In this document: positions 57,833 to 64,000 of the stretch, piece by piece
Layout: each line of letters begins with the position of its first letter
How positions within the stretch are numbered: position 1 is the first letter of the stretch
Source: Streptomyces chryseus
GTDB lineage: Bacteria > Actinomycetota > Actinomycetes > Streptomycetales > Streptomycetaceae
DNA length: 64,000 nt
Assembly (NCBI RefSeq): GCF_014650755.1
Contig: NZ_BMVO01000016.1
Location: 84,018 to 148,017, forward strand
Reading direction: 5' to 3'
Notes under the pieces: model-generated
What the model saw: the letters and a program-made list of their open reading frames with translations, nothing else
What the model was told of the DNA's origin: nothing
Databases searched by the model: none
Program-made: the position numbers and the translations under genes

Positions 57833-59170
57833 TCAGCGCGTCGCACCCGTGACGACCCAACGCCCCGACCGCGCACGCAGCCAAAGCGTCAGCATCCGCA
57901 CCGCCATCATCAACGTCATCGCCCACCACAGAGCCGTCAGCCCACCCCCGAGCACCGGCACCAGCAACGCCACCGGAGCGAAAACCGCGAGCGTCGCCAG
58001 CATGGCCCACGCCAGATACGGCCCGTCCCCCGCACCCATCAACACCCCGTCCAGCACGAACACGATGCCCGCGATCGGCTGCGAAACAGCCACCACCAGC
58101 AGAGCCGGCAGCAGCGCGTCCCGCACCACGTCGTCACCCGTGAACAGCGGGATGAACAACGGCCGCGACACCGCCACCAGCACACCCAGCACCACACCCG
58201 AGACAATCCCCCACTGCACCATCCGCCGGCACGCCTCCTGCGCCCCCGCGGCGTCGCCCGCCCCCAGATACCGGCCGATGATCGCCTGGCCCGCGATGGC
58301 GATCGCGTCGAGCGCGAAAGCCAGCAAGCTCCACAGGGACAGCAGGATCTGATGGGCCGCGACATCCGCGTCCCCGAGATGCGCGGCCACCGCTGTGGCG
58401 ATCATCAGCACAGCCCGCAGCGACAGCGTGCGGACCAGCAACGGCGCACCGGCCTGGGCGCAGGCCCGTATCCCGGCGGCATCGGGACGCAGGGACGCGC
58501 CGTGCTTCCGGGCGCCGCGCACCACCACCACGAGATAGGCGGCGGCCATCCCGCACTGGGCGATCACGGTGCCCCACGCGGAACCCGCGATGCCGAGCCC
58601 GGCGCCGTACACGAGACCCACGTTGAGCGCCGCGTTCGCGGTGAACCCTCCGATCGCGACGTACAGCGGAGTCTTGGTGTCCTGGAGGCCGCGCAGCACA
58701 CCCGTGGCCGCGAGCACGACGAGCATCGCGGGGATGCCGAGACTGGAGATCCGCAGATACGTGATGGCGTACGGAGCGGCGGTGTCGGAGGCGCCGAACA
58801 GGTCGACGAGCCACGGGGCGCCGGGCAGAACGACCGCGATCACCGCGGCACCCAGGAGGAGAGCCAGCCAGATGCCGTCCATCCCCTGGCGGATGGCGGC
58901 CTGGAGGTCGCCCGCTCCGACGCGACGGGCGACCGCGGCGGTGGTGGCGTAGGCGAGGAAGACGAAGACGCTCACGGCGGTCATCAGGAGCGCCGCGGCG
59001 ATGCCGAGACCCGCGAGTTGCGGGGTGCCGAGGTGGCCGATGACGGCGCTGTCGACCATGACGAAAAGGGGTTCGGCGACCAGGGCGCCGAAGGCCGGCA
59101 GAGCCAGCGAGATGATCTCGCGGTCGTGCCTGCGCCGACTGGTCTTCGCTGCCATGGGGGCCTGAGTCAT
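57833..59170 (-). CDS. MATE family efflux transporter (DinF-like)
   Basis: A 445-residue transporter with 12 predicted membrane helices from ATG at 59170 (ATG five codons in is an alternative). It begins REIISLALPAFGALVAEPLFVMVDSAVIGHLG, the MATE/DinF pattern, with GVLRGLQDTKTPLYVAIGGFTANAALNVGLVYG in the middle and a symmetric second half. Likely exports cationic compounds with H+ or Na+. Divergent from dnaB across a 458-bp gap rich in DnaA boxes. Conserved here in Streptomyces. Confidence 0.94.
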   Translation of the reverse strand: MTQAPMAAKTSRRRHDREIISLALPAFGALVAEPLFVMVDSAVIGHLGTPQLAGLGIAAALLMTAVSVFVFLAYATTAAVARRVGAGDLQAAIRQGMDGIWLALLLGAAVIAVVLPGAPWLVDLFGASDTAAPYAITYLRISSLGIPAMLVVLAATGVLRGLQDTKTPLYVAIGGFTANAALNVGLVYGAGLGIAGSAWGTVIAQCGMAAAYLVVVVRGARKHGASLRPDAAGIRACAQAGAPLLVRTLSLRAVLMIATAVAAHLGDADVAAHQILLSLWSLLAFALDAIAIAGQAIIGRYLGAGDAAGAQEACRRMVQWGIVSGVVLGVLVAVSRPLFIPLFTGDDVVRDALLPALLVVAVSQPIAGIVFVLDGVLMGAGDGPYLAWAMLATLAVFAPVALLVPVLGGGLTALWWAMTLMMAVRMLTLWLRARSGRWVVTGATR

Positions 59171-59357
59171 GAGGTCAATCTAATCTTCCACAGGTAACAG
59201 ATGCAATGCCTCAGCGCTCCTTACTTCTGGGCGCTTCCGGGGCTCGGGTGTGCACCGTTTTTTCTGATCTTGAACCGGGGGCCGAAGTTTTTCTTCCCCA
59301 CAGCCGGTGGATGGAGAAACCCCAGGTCAGGCAGGCGGGCGTGCAGGTGCTATGAGT

Positions 59358-59446
59358 TTGTCCACAGTGCTGTCCCCCGGTCCGTGCACAGGTTCCGGGG
59401 ACTTCTCCACAGCAACTGGTCCGTCGTCCACACCACCTGTGGATAA
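59358..59446. promoter_or_regulatory. DnaA-box cluster upstream of dnaB
   Basis: Within 89 bp are TTGTCCACA (59358-59366, perfect), TTCTCCACA (59403-59411), TCGTCCACA (59424-59432) and TTATCCACA on the minus strand (59438-59446, perfect). It lies in the 458-bp MATE/dnaB intergenic region, about 180 bp before dnaB. The rest of the gap shows no gene. Confidence 0.8.
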
Positions 59447-59628
59447 CCAGATTGGCTGACGGTGCCCGCGGGCCTACCGTGGTGCGGCGCCCGCCTTCCG
59501 TTCCGGCCCCGGAAGCTCGTCGAACTTGATGCGCCGGAACCGGAGTCGGGCGTCTCATTTGTCAGAGCCGTGCCGTAAGAAAGAGTGGCACAGCGAGGTC
59601 CGCGCTGCGGACGGGAGGAGGTGGCCCG

Positions 59629-61104
59629 GTGAGCATTTCCGAGCCATTGGACGACCCCTGGACCGACAGCGGTCCCGGTGACCGTCTGCCCTCCCGTCGA
59701 CGCCGTGGCGAGGGCCGGGGCCGCGACGAACAGCACGACCGCGGAGGTGAGGGCGGCGGCTGGGAGGGCGGCTCCCCCGCCTTCGAGCGGGTTCCTCCTC
59801 AGGACCTCGACGCCGAACAGTCCGTCCTCGGCGGCATGCTGCTGTCGAAGGACGCCATCGCCGACGTGGTGGAGATCCTCAAGGGCCACGACTTCTACCG
59901 CCCGGCCCACGAGACGGTCTACACGGCCATTCTCGACCTCTACGCCAAGGGTGAGCCGGCCGACCCCATCACCGTGGGCGCGGAGCTGACCAAGCGCGGC
60001 GAGATCACGAAGGTCGGCGGCGCCTCGTACCTGCACACGTTGGTGCAGACGGTGCCGACCGCCGCCAACGCCGAGTACTACGCGGAGATCGTCCATGAGC
60101 GGGCGGTGCTGCGCAGGCTCGTCGAGGCGGGCACGAAGATCACGCAGATGGGATACGCGGCCGACGGTGACGTCGACGACATCGTCAACGCCGCCCAGGC
60201 GGAGATCTACGCCGTCACGGAGCAGCGCACGAGTGAGGACTATCTGCCGCTCGGCGACATCATGGAGGGCGCGCTCGACGAGATCGAGGCGATCGGTTCC
60301 CGTACGGGTGAGATGACCGGTGTGCCGACCGGCTTCACGGACTTCGATTCGCTGACCAATGGTCTGCACCCCGGCCAGATGATCGTCATCGCGGCGCGTC
60401 CCGCGATGGGCAAGTCGACGCTCGCGCTGGACTTCGCGCGGGCCTGTTCGATCAAGAACAACCTGCCCAGTGTGATCTTCTCGCTGGAAATGGGGCGCAA
60501 TGAGATCGCGATGCGTCTGCTGTCGGCGGAGGCGCGGGTGGCGTTGCATCACATGCGTTCGGGCACGTTGACGGACGAGGACTGGACGCGGCTCGCGCGC
60601 CGGATGCCGGATGTCTCGCAGGCGCCGTTGTACATCGACGATTCTCCGAACCTGTCGATGATGGAGATCCGGGCGAAGTGCCGTCGGCTGAAGCAGCGCA
60701 ATGATCTGAAGTTGGTGATCATCGACTATCTGCAGCTGATGCAGTCCGGTGGTTCGAAGCGGGCGGAGAGCCGCCAGCAGGAGGTCTCGGACATGTCGCG
60801 AAACCTCAAGCTGCTGGCGAAGGAGCTCGAACTTCCGGTGATCGCGCTGTCCCAGCTGAACCGTGGCCCGGAGCAGCGTACGGACAAGAAGCCGATGGTG
60901 TCCGACCTGCGTGAGTCGGGTTCCATCGAGCAGGACGCCGACATGGTCATCCTGCTGCACCGTGAGGACGCGTACGAGAAGGAGTCGCCGCGTGCGGGCG
61001 AGGCGGATCTGATGGTGGCCAAGCACCGTAATGGTCCGACGGCGACGATCACGGTGGCGTTCCAGGGGCATTACTCGCGTTTCGTGGACATGGCGCAGAT
61101 CTGA
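59629..61104 (+). CDS. dnaB: replicative DNA helicase DnaB
   Basis: A 491-residue helicase from GTG at 59629 after GGGAGGAGG. A disordered basic/Gly-rich N-terminus of about 50 residues precedes the N-terminal domain (PPQDLDAEQSVLGGMLLSKDAIADV, FYRPAHETVYTAI). The RecA-like motor has Walker A ARPAMGKSTLALDFA, SLEMGRNEIAMRLL, Walker B LVIIDYLQLMQ, LSQLNRGPEQR and the C-terminal HRNGPTATITVAFQG. It unwinds DNA at the fork. No intein is present. It stands alone, preceded by a DnaA-box cluster. Confidence 0.98.
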   Translation: MSISEPLDDPWTDSGPGDRLPSRRRRGEGRGRDEQHDRGGEGGGWEGGSPAFERVPPQDLDAEQSVLGGMLLSKDAIADVVEILKGHDFYRPAHETVYTAILDLYAKGEPADPITVGAELTKRGEITKVGGASYLHTLVQTVPTAANAEYYAEIVHERAVLRRLVEAGTKITQMGYAADGDVDDIVNAAQAEIYAVTEQRTSEDYLPLGDIMEGALDEIEAIGSRTGEMTGVPTGFTDFDSLTNGLHPGQMIVIAARPAMGKSTLALDFARACSIKNNLPSVIFSLEMGRNEIAMRLLSAEARVALHHMRSGTLTDEDWTRLARRMPDVSQAPLYIDDSPNLSMMEIRAKCRRLKQRNDLKLVIIDYLQLMQSGGSKRAESRQQEVSDMSRNLKLLAKELELPVIALSQLNRGPEQRTDKKPMVSDLRESGSIEQDADMVILLHREDAYEKESPRAGEADLMVAKHRNGPTATITVAFQGHYSRFVDMAQI

Positions 61105-61142
61105 TCCGTGCGTGCAGGGCCTCAGCTTTCGTGGCCGAATCT

Positions 61143-61205
61143 CACGAGCGATGGCCAAGCGATGGCATATCGCTGACACCGTGGGCCCACGGGGCATCGC
61201 TCGTG
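61143..61205. terminator. probable terminator region between dnaB and the DHFR-fold gene
   Basis: Arms CACGAGCGATG (61143-61153) and CATCGCTCGTG (61195-61205) enclose the perfect palindrome CCGTGGGCCCACGG (61179-61192). The genes on both sides converge. Confidence 0.5.
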
Positions 61206-61287
61206 GGCTTGGGGGTGTGCGGTGGGGGAGATCGCCGCGACGGTGAGAGGGAACACCCATCCAAGCCGTGAGACAGCGGGAAGCTGC

Positions 61288-61854
61288 TCAGCGCCTCGTC
61301 TCGTACCTGGTCAGGACGACGCCGCCGGGAAACATCCGCGTCTCCACCAGGTTCAGGTTCACCCAGCTGTCCAGCGCGGTGAAGAAGGGCGTGCCGCCGC
61401 CCACCAGGACCGGATGGGCGGCGATCACGTATTCGTCGATCAGCCGGGCGCGCATGGCCGCCCCGGCGAGCGTTGCGCCGCCGATGTTCATTGGGCCGCC
61501 GTCCTCGGCCTTGAGCCGGGTGATCTCGGCGATCGCGTCGCCGGTGACCAGGCGGCTGTTCCAGTCGACCTTGTCGATCGTCGAGGAGAACACCACCTTC
61601 GGCGTGTCTCGCCAGTTCCGCGCGAACTCGATCTCCGCTGGGGTGGCGTTGGGCTGCTGGTCGCCGGTCGGCCAGTAGGAGCTCATCGTCTCCCACAGCT
61701 TGCGCCCGTACAACGACAGGCCACTCGCCTGCTCGTGGTCGAGCCACCACTGGAACAGCTCGTGGCTCGGCGGTCCGCTCCAGCCGATGTCGTCGCCGGC
61801 GGCGGCGATGTAGCCGTCCAGGGTCAGGTTCATGCCGTAGATCAGTTTCCGCAT
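61288..61854 (-). CDS. dihydrofolate reductase-fold (RibD C-terminal-like) protein
   Basis: A 188-residue protein from ATG at 61854: MRKLIYGMNLTLDGYIAAAGDDIGW, then SLYGRKLWETMSSYWPT, VVFSSTIDKVDWNSRLV, GGPMNIGGATLAGAAMRARLIDEYVIAAHPVLVGGGTPFF. This is the YyaP/RibD_C group of DHFR-fold reductases common in actinomycetes, possibly NADPH-dependent but with unknown substrate. It is the first gene outside the conserved replication block and may be accessory. Confidence 0.88.
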   Translation of the reverse strand: MRKLIYGMNLTLDGYIAAAGDDIGWSGPPSHELFQWWLDHEQASGLSLYGRKLWETMSSYWPTGDQQPNATPAEIEFARNWRDTPKVVFSSTIDKVDWNSRLVTGDAIAEITRLKAEDGGPMNIGGATLAGAAMRARLIDEYVIAAHPVLVGGGTPFFTALDSWVNLNLVETRMFPGGVVLTRYETRR

Positions 61855-62053
61855 GGCCCAGCCTTCCGTCCGTGGGTGTCCCGCGTAAAGACCAGCGTGA
61901 CGCGGGGAACTCATCGGTGCGCGAGCTGGGCTCGCCGGTAGTCCTCGTGCTCGGGGCTCAGCGTGGTGTACGGCCGACAACGGGCAAGCCGCCTGATCTC
62001 GACCTCGCCCTCGCGAGGCAAGCCACGGATTTTCGTAGTGGGGCTGGTTCCTT

Positions 62054-62806
62054 CTATGCGCGGTCCGGGCTCGGCGGGGTGGCGTCGCCCGGGGGTTCGG
62101 GTTCCGTGTGGAGGATCTGGCGGGCCTGTTCCGCGGCGCGGGTGATGCTTTCGGAGACGAAGTCGAGGAAGCGGGCGACGTTCTCCAGGCGGGTGGCGGC
62201 GGGGGTGTCGGGGCCGAGGACGCCGACGCCCTGGCGTGCGATCTCGACGATCTGGGCGGTGGACCGGGCGCTGGCGATCATCGACTGGTACCAGATGTCG
62301 TCGTCGACGATGTAGCGCTCGCGGCGGCGTTCGTCGCGTTCCCGGCGGACGAAGCCCTGGCTTTCGAGGAACGTGATCGCTTTGGAGATGGACGCCGGGC
62401 TGACCTGGAGGCGTTGGACGAGTTCGGACGCGGTGAGGCTGCCGGTGTCGGTGAGGGTGAGGCAGGCCATCACCCGGGACATCATCGTGGGCATGCCCGA
62501 GCCCATGAGGACGGTGGTGAACGTCTCGGCGTATTCGCGTACGGCCTCGGGGTCGCGTCCGTGTGCCTGTGGGGGTGTTTCCGGGTCTCGGGGTGTGGGC
62601 TGGCGGCGTCGTTGGGTGCGGCGTTCGGTGGCGCGGTGGGCGAGGTCGGCGCGGTAGGCGGTGGGGCCGCCGTTTCGCATGACCTCGCGTGTGATGGTCG
62701 AGGTGGGGCGGCCGAGACGTCTGGCGATTTCCGCGTAGGGGAGGCCGTCGGCCAGGCCCAGCGCGATCTGCTGGCGTTCCTGCTGGGTGAGTCTGCCTCC
62801 CGGCAT
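62054..62806 (-). CDS. MarR/GbsR-type regulator with N-terminal IS30-like HTH_38 domain
   Basis: A 250-residue regulator from ATG at 62806 with AAGGAG upstream. Residues 1-60 form an HTH_38 module of the kind found in IS30 transposases (LTQQERQQIALGLADGLPYAEIARRLGRPTSTITREV, then YRADLAHRATERR). A Pro/Arg linker follows, then a winged helix (TASELVQRLQVSPASISKAITFLESQGFVRRERDERRRERYIVDDDIWYQS). No transposase catalytic residues remain. It is divergent from the DUF4097/ABC genes and probably represses them through repeats in the shared promoter region. Confidence 0.88.
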   Translation of the reverse strand: MPGGRLTQQERQQIALGLADGLPYAEIARRLGRPTSTITREVMRNGGPTAYRADLAHRATERRTQRRRQPTPRDPETPPQAHGRDPEAVREYAETFTTVLMGSGMPTMMSRVMACLTLTDTGSLTASELVQRLQVSPASISKAITFLESQGFVRRERDERRRERYIVDDDIWYQSMIASARSTAQIVEIARQGVGVLGPDTPAATRLENVARFLDFVSESITRAAEQARQILHTEPEPPGDATPPSPDRA

Positions 62807-62864
62807 CGTGGTCTCCTTCGTGTTCCGTGGTGGTCTCCAGCATAGCGTTCACCTTCATTCCATT

Positions 62865-62985
62865 GCAACGTATGAGTGCCTGTCGTTGCGTTAACTTTCA
62901 AGTCGACGCAATGAAATAGTGGCTTCAACCTGCACTGATGGCGATTCAATGCAACGGGCTTGTTGAAGCAATGTGGAAAGCAACG
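62865..62985. promoter_or_regulatory. six GCAA(C/T)G repeats in the divergent promoter region
   Basis: GCAACG at 62865, 62951 and 62980, GCAATG at 62908 and 62968, and the inverted CGTTGC at 62884, within 121 bp of A+T-richer sequence between the regulator and the DUF4097 gene. Likely operator half-sites. Confidence 0.55.
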
Positions 62986-63029
62986 TAGCGTTTCACTTAT
63001 CGGAAACAACGAGTCGCAGGAGAGCCACC

Positions 63030-63701
63030 ATGCAGAAGTTCGACACCCCCACCCCGATCTCCGCCGTCCTGGACATCCCCGCCGGGCGCGTGCAGTTCAT
63101 CGCCGCCGACCGCGCCGACACCGCGGTCGAGGTCCGGCCCGCGGACGCCTCGAACAGCCGCGACGTGAAGGCGGCGGAGCGGACCACGGTCGAGTACGGC
63201 GACGGCGTCCTGCGCATCGGGGCCGCACCGGAGGCGAACCGGGTCCTCGGCAGCTCCGGGTCCGTCGAGGTCACCATCCAGCTGCCCGCCGGCTCCCGCG
63301 TCGAGGCGAAGGCGGCCAGCTCCGAGTTCCGGGGCGTCGGTCGTCTCGGTGACGTCACCTTCGAGGGCGCGCAGGGCTCCGTCAAGATCGACGAGGCCGC
63401 GAGTGCCCGCCTCACCCTCCTCGCCGGCGATGTCTCGGTCGGCCGTCTGGGCGGTGCCGCGCAGATCAGCACCCAGAAGGGCGACCTCCAGATCGCCGAG
63501 GCCATGCGCGGCACGGTCACGCTGCGCACCGAGCACGGCGAGATCTCGGTGGGCGCCGCCCGCGGAATCTCCGCCTCGCTGGACGCCGGTACGACCTACG
63601 GCCGGATCCACAACGCGCTCAGGAACACCGACGGCGCCGCCGCCGGCCTGAACATCCACGCGACGACCGCCTACGGCAACGTCACCGCCCGCAGCCTCTG
63701 A
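63030..63701 (+). CDS. DUF4097 domain beta-helical protein
   Basis: A 223-residue protein from ATG at 63030 with CAGGAGAG upstream. It starts QKFDTPTPISAVLDIPAGRVQFIAADR and continues as short beta-strand repeats (VEVTIQLPAGSRVEAKAASSEFRGVGRLGDVTFEGAQGSVKIDEA, GTVTLRTEHGEISVGAARG, TTYGRIHNALRN), the DUF4097 adhesin-like fold. No signal peptide or membrane helix. In Streptomyces such genes often precede DrrA-type ABC transporter genes, as here (13 bp). Function unknown. Confidence 0.88.
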   Translation: MQKFDTPTPISAVLDIPAGRVQFIAADRADTAVEVRPADASNSRDVKAAERTTVEYGDGVLRIGAAPEANRVLGSSGSVEVTIQLPAGSRVEAKAASSEFRGVGRLGDVTFEGAQGSVKIDEAASARLTLLAGDVSVGRLGGAAQISTQKGDLQIAEAMRGTVTLRTEHGEISVGAARGISASLDAGTTYGRIHNALRNTDGAAAGLNIHATTAYGNVTARSL

Positions 63702-63714
63702 AGGAGTACTCCCC

Positions 63715-64000
63715 ATGACCGATCTGGCCATCGCGGCGAACGGGCTGCGTAAGTCCTACGGGGACAAGGTCGTGCTGGACGGCGTCGACCTGGCCGTCCC
63801 CGAGGGAACGATCTTCTCCCTGCTCGGACCGAACGGCGCCGGCAAGACCACCGTCGTGAAGATCCTTTCCACCCTCGTCTCGGCCGGTCCGGGCACCGGC
63901 GACATCCACATCGGTGGCCACAACGTGGCCACCGACCCGCAGGCGGTGCGTGCCGCGATCGGTGTCACCGGGCAGTTCTCCGCCGTGGACGGGTTGATCA
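63715..64000 (+). CDS. ABC transporter ATP-binding protein, DrrA type (cut by window end)
   Basis: The first 95 codons of an ATPase from ATG at 63715 with AAGGAG upstream. It has the A-loop tyrosine in GLRKSYGDKVVLDGVDLAV, Walker A LLGPNGAGKTTVVKIL and the Q-loop in IGVTGQFSAVDGL. The IGVTGQ-x-x-AVD form is typical of daunorubicin-resistance (DrrA) exporters. Signature and Walker B lie outside the window. It is co-transcribed with the DUF4097 gene; a membrane subunit gene is expected next. Confidence 0.95.
   Translation, partial: MTDLAIAANGLRKSYGDKVVLDGVDLAVPEGTIFSLLGPNGAGKTTVVKILSTLVSAGPGTGDIHIGGHNVATDPQAVRAAIGVTGQFSAVDGLI

Noticed and set aside
62627..62806. IS30 transposase remnant
   Set aside because: The HTH_38 segment is in frame with an intact winged-helix regulator and has no terminal repeats or catalytic domain, so it is a protein domain and not a mobile element.
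61911..62858. A 315-codon Arg/Thr/Pro-rich frame overlapping the MarR-type regulator
   Set aside because: It is a frame-shifted shadow of the regulator gene on the same strand and ends in unrelated intergenic DNA.
1..64000. CRISPR arrays, prophage or insertion sequences
   Set aside because: No regularly spaced repeats, integrase, transposase or terminal inverted repeats were found; gene order is that of the conserved chromosomal core.

Overview
This window is the replication-origin core of a Streptomyces chromosome. Base composition is very high in G+C with strong third-position G/C, many genes start with GTG, and gene order matches the conserved streptomycete oriC neighbourhood: gyrA-gyrB-DciA-like-recF-gnd-dnaN-oriC-dnaA-rpmH-rnpA-yidD-yidC-jag-rsmG-parA-parB-trxA/trxB-sigM-murJ-cca-ino1-PBP-alr-like-femX-rpsF-ssb-rpsR-rplI-dnaB. 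Names rest on protein motifs and this order; no database search was run.

Layout. 1-4224 (minus): three class E sortases, a TrpG/PabA-type amidotransferase, a 58-residue membrane microprotein and a DUF881 coiled-coil protein, most of them overlapping and probably one operon. 4365-9998: crgA, a zinc-finger rhomboid protease, a cyclophilin, a DUF5324 protein and a NarL-type two-component pair whose kinase carries an odd C-terminal membrane module. 10067-14235: tRNA-Ala(TGC), an HTH regulator, a Ser/Thr kinase, a secreted membrane-anchored protein, a DLW-39 microprotein and tRNA-Ile(GAT). 14297-26506 (minus): DUF3566, gyrA, gyrB, DciA-like, recF, gnd, dnaN, then oriC (about 24149-24646) and dnaA. 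26873-33684 (plus): rpmH to parB and an acetyltransferase. 33762-43398 (minus): thioredoxin system with a SigR-type promoter, an ECF sigma/anti-sigma pair, a pseudokinase, MurJ and a DUF6049 surface protein. 43591-55737: CCA-adding enzyme, MFS permease, inositol-phosphate synthase with a PadR regulator, class A PBP, GT87-like mannosyltransferase, alanine-racemase-like protein and FemX. 56020-61104: rpsF-ssb-rpsR-rplI, a MATE transporter and dnaB. 61288-64000: a DHFR-fold protein, then a MarR-type regulator divergent from a DUF4097 protein and an ABC ATPase cut by the window end.

The genes serve chromosome initiation and segregation (DnaA, DnaN, DnaB, DciA-like, gyrase, RecF, SSB, ParAB with eight perfect parS sites) and cell-envelope assembly (sortases, CrgA, YidC/YidD, MurJ, PBP, FemX). 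The less ordinary signals are DNA sites: compact clusters of perfect DnaA boxes outside oriC at 4653-4872 and 59358-59446, while oriC itself has no perfect box; a perfect DnaA box in the parAB leader; parS sites fused to convergent terminators or written in coding regions as the same peptide Val-Ser-Arg-Glu-Thr; a 21-bp operator-like palindrome before the PadR gene; and six short repeats in the divergent promoter region near 62.9 kb. No insertion sequence, prophage or CRISPR array was seen.
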